Assembly: GCF_002994745.2 (NCBI RefSeq)
Contig: NC_037094.1
Span: 22,173,001 to 22,237,000, forward strand
DNA length: 64,000 bases
Origin: Rosa chinensis
Lineage: Eukaryota; Streptophyta; Magnoliopsida; Rosales; Rosaceae
Direction of reading: 5' to 3'
Both the position numbers and the translations under genes were made by a program. The stretch's first letter is position 1, and each line of letters opens with the position of its first letter. The notes beneath the pieces were generated by a model that was given only the letters and a program-made list of their open reading frames with translations, made no database searches and was not told the DNA's origin. This document shows, one piece after another, positions 21,711 through 30,919 of this stretch.

Positions 21711-23837
21711 TCACACAAGATACTTCAACAAGTTAAAGTCTTGCTTGTCCCTCTCCAGGTAGTCACGAGTGATAAGATCTTCAACACGCTTCTTAATTGC
21801 TTTAATGTCAGGCTTGAATATATGTTTCAACTGCTCAACACAGTCTGCAACCAATTGTTGATGATCCAAAACTCTCCGGCTCTTCATAATTCGCACGATT
21901 GCGGCATCAATAGCATATCTCCTGTCTTTGCAAACATGGTTGATTACTTTTTTCCTTTCTTCCACCACTCGTGGGAGAGGAATCTTGATTTTTCTCCTTC
22001 TGTGTGTGAACTTGGAATTGAACTCAAAGTCGTCATTCGGCGAGATAGTCTTTGTGTCTGGCTTCTTGATAAGAATCTTGTACTGAGCACATGAGAGTGA
22101 ATGTAGAATTCTAACCAACTCGTCGTGGTCAAGGTTTAACCCAGATGCTATTTCTGAATAGCTCAGTTTTTCTGCAGTATTGAAGAGTAGGAGTAGAGCA
22201 ACCTGATAGGTCGACACAACCAATTCAACTTTTTTTGGCTCAAACTTCCCAACAATGTTGCACGAGCCCAATGAGTAAACCCATGTAAGCTTTCTGTGCT
22301 TCGCTTTTGCTTCATAGAATCCTTTGAAAACTTCAGCACATCTCACCATCTCTGCAGGAATATTAACATCAAATGATTTATAACTTGGCCAGAAACCAGT
22401 TGTAAGAACAGTCACTGTCAAATCCATCTCCAGATGATTTAAAGTTGGATTACTCTGCAGATATTCCTGAAACCTCATCTGAATGTCCTCAGATAATGTC
22501 AAATCTGTGACCATTCCTTCCATCTTTGAGGTGAACGGTGCACCACATTGCTCTTTCATCTGTGTCAGAATTCTCTCCTCATGGTCCTTGCTAAGACGAC
22601 GATCAAACAAGAGACGACGAGCAAGTCTTTTCCTGTAGAATTCTGCAAAGAGGTCTTTGTCACTGAGACAAGGAAGCAGCGTGCTGACAACCTTTGCAAC
22701 AGTTTCTTCTATTTCCTGCTCACTCATCAAACTCTCTTCCCTTCTAAGGAGATTGTCACAGAATCTAGCAAGTAGGTCCGCACTTGAGCTCTCACCAACA
22801 GATCTATTGAAAAATACCATGAAAGCGTCCTTCCAAACCTTGAGAAAGGGGGAGTAGTTTTTGAAGCAATCATTGACATATGCCTTATACTCATCATGCA
22901 GCTTGATTAAATTTCTAAAAAGAACCTGTTCCAGCATGCAAGCTCCATCGGAAGAAGCCTTTTTTTCTGCAGCATCTTGAATCAAGTGCGTAGTAACTTT
23001 CTGTTTAAACTTACTAAGAAGAGGTTCAAACAGCACATGTTGCACTCTCTGCACCAGCTTCTGCTGACTCCTCATCGAAGGCAAGTAATGTGTAGCCCTC
23101 TCTCTCTCTATCCTCAAGCATTCCTCAGCCTTCAACATATAATCACTATCAGAATATTCCTCAGAAATCCAACTCAATGCTAAAGGAGAATAGTATTCTC
23201 CAGCAGCTTTTAGCATGACTGCTTCAAAGTCCTCCTCATAAGCATCCATTTGTCTCAATATTCCAATTTCCACAAATACATTTATCGTATTCTTCACTAG
23301 TTCTCTATCAATCTCCTCTCCCTTTCGCTCTTTATCAAAAAGACGAATTATAGCGTCTGTGGCATAAGAACTCACCTTCCGATAAACCAAATCACCAAAG
23401 TTGTAAACTCCAAGTACTTCATTTAGCTTAGAAAGTCGCCTGCCATGGCGATCAAAATACTGAAAGATGCGTGGCAGCCAATAACCCATAACTTTAAAAC
23501 ATCCCCATCTCTTAACAAGATCCCGCAAAATAAACTCTTCAGATTGATCCATTGAACTATTGTATTCTACAGTCACTCTGTAAAAATCTTCACATGTTTC
23601 CTTAAATTTGTCATAGAGCGGTTGAAAATGATCAGATCGTTGTATACACATGTTATAGACAACTGTGTACAACTTTATAAATTCTTCTGCTGTGAGCAAA
23701 GGCTCTGATCCTTCAGCAATCATCTTTTTCAGCTTTGTTATCCCCTTCATAATAATTTCCCATCCTTCGTCAAACTGGATATCATCATTAGTCTCGAACG
23801 AAGAGACAGGAATATCAGGGCATTGCTTACGTTTCAT
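21711..23837 (-). CDS. Cullin-1-like protein, intronless coding exon (copy 2)
   Basis: Encodes 708 residues when started at MKRKQCPD. A longer frame starts nine codons upstream, but those codons are the pyrimidine tract and CACAG of a splice acceptor ending at 23840, so the internal ATG is preferred. Domains as in copy 1: [14 protein letters not shown] near the N-terminus, [44 protein letters not shown], and [19 protein letters not shown] with the neddylation lysine at residue ~652. The C-terminus is LLKYLV. It shares with copy 1 the absence of introns and the same ~40-residue deletion (here at [11 protein letters not shown]), but the N-terminal thirds are clearly diverged, so the duplication is not very recent. 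The likely role is an SCF scaffold or a partial competitor of CUL1; the missing part of repeat three may weaken the stalk. No frame lesion is seen. Confidence 0.87.
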   Translation of the reverse strand: MKRKQCPDIPVSSFETNDDIQFDEGWEIIMKGITKLKKMIAEGSEPLLTAEEFIKLYTVVYNMCIQRSDHFQPLYDKFKETCEDFYRVTVEYNSSMDQSEEFILRDLVKRWGCFKVMGYWLPRIFQYFDRHGRRLSKLNEVLGVYNFGDLVYRKVSSYATDAIIRLFDKERKGEEIDRELVKNTINVFVEIGILRQMDAYEEDFEAVMLKAAGEYYSPLALSWISEEYSDSDYMLKAEECLRIERERATHYLPSMRSQQKLVQRVQHVLFEPLLSKFKQKVTTHLIQDAAEKKASSDGACMLEQVLFRNLIKLHDEYKAYVNDCFKNYSPFLKVWKDAFMVFFNRSVGESSSADLLARFCDNLLRREESLMSEQEIEETVAKVVSTLLPCLSDKDLFAEFYRKRLARRLLFDRRLSKDHEERILTQMKEQCGAPFTSKMEGMVTDLTLSEDIQMRFQEYLQSNPTLNHLEMDLTVTVLTTGFWPSYKSFDVNIPAEMVRCAEVFKGFYEAKAKHRKLTWVYSLGSCNIVGKFEPKKVELVVSTYQVALLLLFNTAEKLSYSEIASGLNLDHDELVRILHSLSCAQYKILIKKPDTKTISPNDDFEFNSKFTHRRRKIKIPLPRVVEERKKVINHVCKDRRYAIDAAIVRIMKSRRVLDHQQLVADCVEQLKHIFKPDIKAIKKRVEDLITRDYLERDKQDFNLLKYLV

Positions 23838-25470
23838 TGCTGTGAATAGAAAGCACAAAAGCAATATGTTACAACTCCAAAATGTATTGACAGCAACAGC
23901 TTAAAGAAATCTACTAGTCCCATGATTTATTAACGAAGGTTACATATCCATTCTTAGCTTAAAGGTTGATAGAGGTAGAAACAATCAATCAACTCTAAGG
24001 AAGTTTTCATTACTAGAAAATAGTTGCTACACTATGTCACTCTCGCTTTTTGACCAAAATTTCAATAGCCAGTACTAAAAAAGGAAGAAAAGAATTTGAG
24101 AATTTTTTATCAAAAAAAAAAATATTGAAAATTTCTTTGATCTGGACCTTTTTCCCAGTCAAACTGGAGATGCAAGCTAGTTCACAGAGAGCATGCGTCT
24201 TCTAGAAAATTATAAACCTAATAAGATAAGAAAAAGGATCGCAAACTTTTGTACATAGTAGAGAAACTAAGTATAAGCACGTACATTTGGCGAAAATAAA
24301 TAAAGAATATCGTTGCACATAACCTAATAATTTCCTATCCATATTCTGAATAGATAGTCTTGTAATATTTTTTTTTTTTTGATAAAAAAGAAACTTCATT
24401 AATAATGAACTGGATACAATGAGTTTTGGCATCATCTCATACATAGAAATTGTCACTGGACTTCACACTGGAACTCCAAAATGACTGACTAACGGAGCCA
24501 AAAAGGCTCCGACTCAACTACAGACTTAACTTGCACTACAATTAAAAGGCAAAGACAGGATGTGCAGGCGCAGTGAATATTAGATTTAAATTCTATGTAA
24601 TCTTTGTACTCTTTTTCCAAATAATAAATATATAGATGGCCCTTCTAATGAGGAATCTTTTTTTTTTCTTTTCCTTTTTTGTCTATGTAAAGGGATCGTT
24701 GATTATACCAACCTTTCGATCACATATTGACATTTCAACTGTTTAGTTATTAGGTCTCTGACTATATCACTCTCTGTAAATTTTCAGTCAAATTGATCAT
24801 CGTTAAGGTACGGAACTAGATCAAATCAATTGACAAACTGAAGCTGTCCAACTTGAACCGTTCATGTTCATAATAGTAAATCACAATTATGAATACCCAA
24901 ACGATTATCAATTTAGCTTAACATTTGCACAAATGATCTACTAATGGAGATGTAAAAACTAAACAGTCGAGATGCTGATATGTGATCGATAAGTGAGTCC
25001 CAAAAAGAGTCCCTTAAAATAGCCAGTATAGAGACCAAAAACATAAACCCCATTTATTCAAGCTAAAGAAAATAAACCCCTATAGATCAAACAAAAGCTG
25101 TGCAAATCGAATCAGTTAAGTGTGTTGCAGTGGATTTAAACAGTACTATTGTTTCCATTCAAACACTCAATTGGAGACTTTGGATACTATTCAACTCAAA
25201 CAAGCTAGTTTTTCACTCATTTTCTTATTATTAGGGCTTCAAGAAAAGAATTGGTATAGTTTTTGTTCAAATAATAACCATCAATTTCTATAACCAGCAA
25301 ACATGCATTAGCATACTCGTGATTATCGATCACCTACCCTGAACATGAAAAACTATGTACTGATATGATAGAGCATACCTGAGTTCTAGGATATAGACGA
25401 CTAGACAACCACTCTTTGCTTTCTCGGCGTCTGGTGATTAGAATAACCTCTTGTCCCTATCAATGAAGAT
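23838..25470 (-). other. 5' leader intron and first exon of cullin copy 2
   Basis: Acceptor CTATTCACAG (ends 23840) and donor AGAACTCAG/GTATGC (exon end 25379) give a leader intron of about 1.54 kb. The first exon extends from 25379 to about 25460. A near copy of this exon and its donor lies at about 26967-27040 (see the tandem duplication). The intron carries a LINE tail and part of a foldback element. Confidence 0.5.
24368..24577 (-). mobile_element. LINE 3' end, 5'-truncated (copy 1)
   Basis: On the minus strand the sequence ends ...GTATCCAGTTCATTATTAAT GAAGTTTC... plus an A tail (T-run 24368-24380). It is the same 3' terminal sequence as at 41918-42140 on the plus strand, including the GGAGCCnnnnnGGCTCC hairpin and the TTTGGAGTTCCAGTGTGAAG block. 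Only ~200 bases of the 3' UTR remain, typical of 5'-truncated LINE insertions. It lies in the leader intron of cullin copy 2. Confidence 0.65.
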
Positions 25471-25505
25471 GTACGCATTATTCTCTCTCAAATTTTCTCA
25501 TTCTA
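24610..25505. repeat. Tandem duplication unit A (cullin copy 2 promoter region)
   Basis: Unit A and unit B (25510-27050) align from AAAGGGATCGTT through a foldback element, then AAAACATAAACCC, TGTGCAAATCGAAT, GGATTTAAAnAGTACTAT and the first-exon/donor segment GAGTTCTnGGATATAGACGA. Unit A lacks the MITE present in unit B. The boundaries are approximate. Confidence 0.75.
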
Positions 25506-25509
25506 CAAC

Positions 25510-27050
25510 AAATATATATATATATATAAGGCCTTTCTAGTTACGGATCTTTTTTTTTTTATCTAATTAAAGGGATCGTTTATTAGACCAATTTTTTCAT
25601 CACATATCGGCATCTCTGAGTATATCACTTATGTAAATTTTCAGCCAAATTTTTAATCATTAAGCAGGTACCGAACAAGATCAAATCAATGGACAAACTG
25701 AATTTGTCTAACTCGAACAGTTCATGTTCATAATAGTAAATCACAATTATGAATACCCAAATGATTATCAATTTGGCTGACATTTGCACAAATGATCTAC
25801 TCATAGAGATGTAAAAATTGAATGGTCGAGATGCTGATATGTGATTGATAAGTGGGTCCTAAAAGGAGTCCCCTAAAATAGCCAATATATATAAGGGTGC
25901 AGCTATTGCCACCCTACCATTTTCTTTGTTCACTGAATTATTGAAAGACTATATTACCCAAATGCAAAATGACTAATAAGTACACTAATTTTCTAAAATT
26001 TAAATCTTTAAGGAAAACTAAATACATAACTAATTACATACAAAACTACTTAATTTCTCTTCTGATAACATTAATCTTCAACTTCTCCATCCAATTTTCA
26101 ATTTATTACAATTTTCTTTTTTATCTTTTTGTTGCGTCCTCATCGTTAATTTGTTATCCAATTCACAAAACCATTAGTGTTAACTTCATCAAAATCTTTA
26201 TAATACCTTTATAAACACCAAGAGTAAAAAATTTAAAACACGAAAAAAAAATCAATCTTTTTTTCATTGCTCATAGTAGCACTTACTAATTTTCTAATAT
26301 GGATTGGAATAAACGAACATTGAAGCTGAATGGAAAAAATAAAAAAATGGAAGTAAATCAAATTATGATTTTACTATGAAACTTTAATATATTTTAGGAC
26401 TTTTTTTAATTGATATAAATTAAATGAGAAATTTTCGTTAAACAAAATTTCTTTTTTAATTTGATATGTCATATGATGGAGGATATTCCTGGAAAGAGAA
26501 ATGGGTTGGATAAGTAAATCTAATAATTGAAATTAAAATGTAGGGTGTAATGAGTAAATAGGGTGAACAAAGAAAATTATAGGGTGACAATAGCCTCACC
26601 CTATATATAACCACGGACCAAAAACATAAACCCAGTTATTCAAGCTAAAGAAAATAAACCCCTACAGATCAAACAAAAGCTGTGCAAATCGAATTAGTCG
26701 TTGTTTAGGTGTGTTGCAGTGGATTTAAATAGTACTATGGTTTCCATTCAAACACAAAATTGGAGACTTTGGATGCTATTGAACTCAGACAAGCTAGTTT
26801 TTCACTCGTTTTCTTATTATTACTGCTTTAAGAAAAGAATTGGTATAGTTTTTGTTCGAATAATAACCATCAATTTTATAACCAGCAAATACTAGCATAC
26901 TCGTGATTTTCGATCACCTAGATTGAACATCAAAAACTATATACTGATATGATAGAGCACACCTGAGTTCTTGGATATAGACGACTAGACAACCACTTTC
27001 TGCTTTCTTGCTGTCTGGTGATTAGAACAACCTCTCCCTATTTTCGAGAT
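25510..27050. repeat. Tandem duplication unit B
   Basis: Second copy of the unit, lengthened by a 707-bp MITE. It holds a second version of the cullin first exon with donor CTCAG/GTGTGC at about 26967, which could act as an alternative promoter further upstream on the minus strand. Confidence 0.75.
25895..26601. mobile_element. Mutator-type MITE with 9-bp target duplication (copy 1)
   Basis: Terminal inverted repeats of about 40 bp: left GGGTGCAGCTATTGCCACCC, right reverse complement GGGTGAGGCTATTGTCACCC, both continuing to TTTTCTTTGTTCAC. Flanked by a perfect 9-bp duplication TATATATAA (25886-25894 and 26602-26610). A 9-bp duplication is the signature of Mutator-superfamily transposition. 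707 bp, AT-rich, no transposase. Unit A of the tandem duplication preserves the empty site. Confidence 0.88.
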
Positions 27051-27535
27051 ATAAATAGAGACCAGAGACTATACTGATAACTTGGTCCATTAGTCCACGA
27101 GGATAACTTTGTATGTCCATTTAACTTGGCCACATTAAATTCCATGTAGAATAGTAGGAAATTTTGACTAATATTTTTGCACGTTTACTTACTTGAAATG
27201 AAGAATCATGAATCAGATACAACCTAAATAGGAGAGAAAAAGAATTGGCAGACATAATCGGAGACTATACTGATAACTTGGTCAATCAGTCCACGAGGAT
27301 AATTTTTCATTCCATTTAACTTGGCCACATTAAAGCCTATGTAGATAATAGGAAATTTTCACGAATATTATGTTTATTTACTTGAAATAGAGGAATTTAT
27401 GAATCAGATACAATGTGAATGAGAGAGAAAAAGAATTGGTCGGCATAAATAGAGATCACAGACTATACTGATAATTAACTTGGTATATTGGTCCACAAAG
27501 ACAATTTTTCATGTCCATATATTTAACTTGGCCAC
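27051..27535. repeat. ~200-bp tandem repeat, copies 1-3 (left part)
   Basis: The unit begins near AGACTATACTGATAACTTGG (about 27066, 27262, 27462) and includes CCATTTAACTTGGCCACATT, AGGAAATTTT and GAGAGAAAAAGAATTGG. Units differ by small indels. Copy 3 is interrupted by a retroposed insertion. Confidence 0.8.
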
Positions 27536-28699
27536 TCGAACAGAATGCCCCAATTTTAGTGACAAAAAAAAAGAAGACAGAGTCGCTAGGGTTTTAGATC
27601 TTCTCATCCTCTCTGTCAGGCGGCATGTTCAATGACGCTGTTGTCGGATGGGAATTCTTTGTTGTTGGAGTAAGGTAAGTAGGACTAACATGGGGTTCCT
27701 AGGGGCCATCTTGGCTGAAAGTTTCAAGCCGAGGTTGGTTGAAGGAGATGGTTGGGGATCGGAAGGCAGAACGCTACTACTGATCTCACCAGTAGTTGTC
27801 GAATATGGTGGAAGACACGATCGATTAAATCAGATCGGAGGATGGTCAGAGAGTGGGGAGGTAGGGGTGCAAGATCAGGTTTCTCTCGAGTCTCTCCTTT
27901 GGCAGCAATGGCGTGCAGAGATGGCGGAGTTGCAAGATCGCAGTTGGCGTGCGGTGAGTGGTGGTCAATCTGGTCTAGCGGCACAAAGGGTGTGGAGCGA
28001 CAGAGGTCTAGCTTTGCTACGACGGGAGGCAATGATCCTGCATGGTTGTTGCGACGGTGGTAGTGGAGTTAGCCCTGATTGGGCTGGTGGGCTTCTAAAA
28101 CTCTCTTTGGAATTAGCTTTGGGCCCGGACCCCTTTGGGCTTTATCTTTTGTCTTATGTTTTGTTAGATTGGATTTGGGCTCAATTCTTGGGCCCGGCTC
28201 TTGCTATTTTTTCTTCATAGTTGTTTTTTAGTTTGGTTGCGTTTTATGAGAGTAATATCCCTACACTTGTCGTGTAGGGCTAGTCGGGCTTTGTGCCTAT
28301 GTCTGCACACCAAGTGCCTTCTCTACTCTAGATAGGTGGCCAGTTCCTTACTTTGTCAAATGGTCGTTGCCACATAGTGGCAGGGTGAAGCTAAGTATTG
28401 TCAGATTTATCTTCCGGCGGCAACATAGTTGGAAAGCTGTGCAATTGGTAATTATGCTCCATTGTAATCAGGTTACATATCAGTTATATTTCTGCTATGT
28501 CAAAGCAAATGGAGTAGCCAGTAGTGCACTCTTTGCTAATTGGTGTTTATTAGAATACATGTATTTTTAAGAGATTCATGACATCATTTCGGGACATACT
28601 CTAGATGCTTATTATAATCAGGGGTTTAGGCTTAATGTCCCCCTTTTGTATTCAGCAGTTTCATTAATCAAGGTTTAAGGGCTGCCGCATCAGCCCTTT
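27536..28699 (+). mobile_element. Retroposed element (LINE-like, non-autonomous) with 16-bp target duplication
   Basis: 1164 bp inserted in the tandem repeat and bounded by TATTTAACTTGGCCAC on both sides (27520-27535, 28700-28715). Since the tandem unit itself contains this sequence once, the second copy is a target-site duplication of LINE length. The 5' part (GTCGCTAGGGTTTTAG...) resembles plant LINE leaders, and the 3' part ends ...TTTCATTAATCAAGG, then GGGCTGCCGCATCAGCCCTTTT, a small hairpin without a long A tail. Its middle is GC-rich compared with the flanks. A 190-codon frame at 27648-28220 shows no known domain and is probably fortuitous. Confidence 0.65.
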
Positions 28700-28715
28700 T
28701 ATTTAACTTGGCCAC

Positions 28716-29050
28716 ATTAAAGCCTCTGTAGAAGCTAGGAAATTTTCACTAATATTTTTACACATTTACTTACTTAAAATTTGAGAAATTGATGAATCGG
28801 ATACAAACTATGAGAGAAAAAGAATTGGCCGATATAAATGGAGGATCGGAGACTATAATGATAACCTGGTCCGTTAGTCCAAGAGGATAACTTTTCATGT
28901 GTCCATTTAACTTAGCCACATTAAAGCATATGCAGAACTGTAGATACTAGAAAATTTTCATGAAAATTTTGGCACGTTTACTTACTTAAAATAGAGAAAT
29001 TCAAAAATCTGATATAGCCTAAATGAGAGAAAAAAAGAATTGACCGGTAT
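28716..29050. repeat. ~200-bp tandem repeat, remaining copies (right part)
   Basis: Continues the array after the insertion: unit starts near 28852, and ends with a partial unit at about 29040. Shares TTTACTTACTTnAAAT and GAGAGAAAAAGAATTGnCCG with the left part. Confidence 0.8.
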
Positions 29051-29317
29051 GGGAATGAAAATGGTTTTGGTTATGCTATACTAACCATAAACAATGTTGT
29101 TTACAATTTAGTCCGAATCGGAATGAAAACCAATATGATTACTAAAACGTCCCTACTAAAATATGTGGTCGAAACTTTATTTTAGAAAAATAAATTATTG
29201 CCGCACAAAGCTCGTAAAAGGAATTACTCTTTAGTATATGATGATCATAGTTGATAGATTTAGTCACATATGAAAGTTCTGTATGTTCTTATACAGTGTA
29301 TACCAACTAGATATGTA
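29051..29317. other. Spacer, nothing recognised
   Basis: AT-rich, no frame. The GGGAATGAAAATGG segment near 29050 looks like a MITE edge but has no visible partner. Confidence 0.25.
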
Positions 29318-29560
29318 TTTTTTTTTTTTGAGAAAATGGAATTCATTGAAAAATGATCAAAGATTACATGAGGACGAAACAACCATCCTTAATTCTAGAA
29401 CTATAGTATAACTTGAATTCACAAGCCTAACCAAGCATTTATCAAGCTCCAAAATGCCAGATACAAGCCCAGAACCTCTTGAACAGCTGCCAGAAAAATC
29501 TCAGAAAACCATCGTGCACAGTGAGCTCCATCGGCACCGAAAGCAATAAAAACCAATTCG
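29318..29560 (-). mobile_element. Retroelement 3' end with A tail, second LINE family
   Basis: T-run 29318-29329 on the plus strand, followed (read on minus) by ...AATCTTTGATCATTTTTCAA TGAATTCC ATTTTCTC. An A tail preceded by CAATGAATTCC-type sequence is common for plant LINE/SINE 3' ends. It differs from the family at 24368 and 41918. 5' limit and target repeat not resolved. Confidence 0.4.
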
Positions 29561-29871
29561 TTCATAACTCAAGCAATCGAAAACCATGTATACAATCGTG
29601 TAGAATGTGAAGAAGAGATTGATTTTTGTACCTTATGCATTGCTGATGATCGCCGGAGTCGCTAGAAAACACATCGATCACCGCAAAACCCTAAAGCTTC
29701 AGGCTTTGATTCTCTCTCCTCAAACCCATACCATGGGGACGTCAGGGAGGATGAGATGAAAGGATTGGCGCGGGTGCGCCTGTCAGAGGTGGCCTTTCCG
29801 GCCCTTCGGCCTCCAGCTCTGAATTGGGCGAAAGTGAGAGATTAGGGTTTGGGGAGATAGAGAGGAGTTAC

Positions 29872-29992
29872 CAAAGCTTATGCCTACGCCGCCGACTCCG
29901 ATCGAGGAGGAGGATGAGGAACAAGATGGCATAGTGTGGAGCTTCAGATCAAAGGGAGGTGGAGGTGGAACCGTGGTCGTCGATATAGACAA
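29872..29992 (-). pseudogene. Orphan first exon of an unidentified gene
   Basis: ATG at 29992 opens a Ser/Pro-rich start (STTTVPPPPPFDLKLHTMPS) like a plastid transit peptide, ending at a good donor (AGCTTTG/GTAACTCC, exon end 29872). A GA-rich leader precedes it (29993-30045). No following exon was found before the LINE tail and the tandem repeats, so the rest of the gene seems lost. The product is unknown. Confidence 0.3.
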
Positions 29993-30389
29993 GGGGAGAG
30001 GGAGATAGAGAGGGAGAAGAAGAAGAAAAAAAATTAAGAAAAGAGAGAAAAAATTAGAAAAATTGGAAATGTCTATTTTGCCTTCCTTGTAGGGTTTTAA
30101 ATCTAAAAAGTGGGCCCCTATGTCAGTTCCAACTCAACACTTGACGTCATATTTCGAGCCAAATTCAAATTTTGGACTCGGGTGATGTCATTTAAGAGTA
30201 TAGAGACTATCGTAATCGAATTTCAGAAAGAGGGACCAATCTGATTTTAGGCCTAAAGTTCAGGGGAGTAGACTGAATTTAATCCTTTAATTTATTCTCA
30301 AAGATTTTTAATCTTTCAGAGTTAAATATGTCAAAAAATTTTGTTTTGGGTAACAAAATCTCTTATCTTAATAATAATAATAATAATAT
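29993..30389. other. Leader and flank of the orphan exon, then AT-rich spacer
   Basis: GA-rich sequence to about 30060, then plain sequence, then a short (ATA)n run at 30370-30388 next to the copia-3 target duplication. Confidence 0.3.
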
Positions 30390-30394
30390 ATACT

Positions 30395-30612
30395 TGTTGT
30401 GGAGAAACTGAATTTGAGAGGAATTTGCTCCGTGTTCTCATTGATAATAGGGGTCTCTTTATATAGAGGATTACAATATATAGAATCTCAATCATACAAG
30501 GAAAGTAATCGTACATTGAATAGGAATCTAGATCCTTCTAATCTAATTCTATTACCACTAGAGCAAGTAACCTAGAGTTTGGGCCAAACACAAATTAGGG
30601 TTTACTTGAACA
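30395..30612 (-). repeat. copia-3 3' LTR
   Basis: 218 bp, TGTTCAAG...CACAACA on the minus strand. Contains a TATATAAAG-type TATA box on the minus strand (near 30470), which the partner LTR has lost through a 13-bp deletion. Confidence 0.9.
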
Positions 30613-30622
30613 CTCCCCCTAT
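30613..30622 (-). promoter_or_regulatory. copia-3 polypurine tract
   Basis: ATAGGGGGAG on the minus strand, immediately before the 3' LTR. Confidence 0.75.
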
Positions 30623-30919
30623 GTTGCCCAAACGTGGTGCTTCTCTTGTTGCCTCGTTAAAAACCTTGCCGAGTAACAAAAACCCAGTGAGACAAAAATA
30701 ACCTCAGTCGAAGGGGAAAAAGAGCACAACACACCCTTCACTATTCGAGACGAACATGTAGACATCTCCCCCTCATGTCTGAGCCTCCCCCTGATGACTA
30801 CGATAATGGGAGTTCAGATAATTTCCGTAAGCCAATTCTTGCCGCATGTTTCTCGAACGTGGATTTGGGCAATGACTTAGTAAACAAGTTTGCCACATTG
30901 TCCTCAGATCGAACCTGGT

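Noticed and set aside
23838..23864. Nine extra N-terminal codons for cullin copy 2
   Set aside because: They are the pyrimidine tract and AG of a splice acceptor.
27648..28220. 190-codon frame as a protein gene
   Set aside because: No domain, Gly/Trp-rich composition from GC-rich sequence, and it lies wholly inside a retroposed insert.
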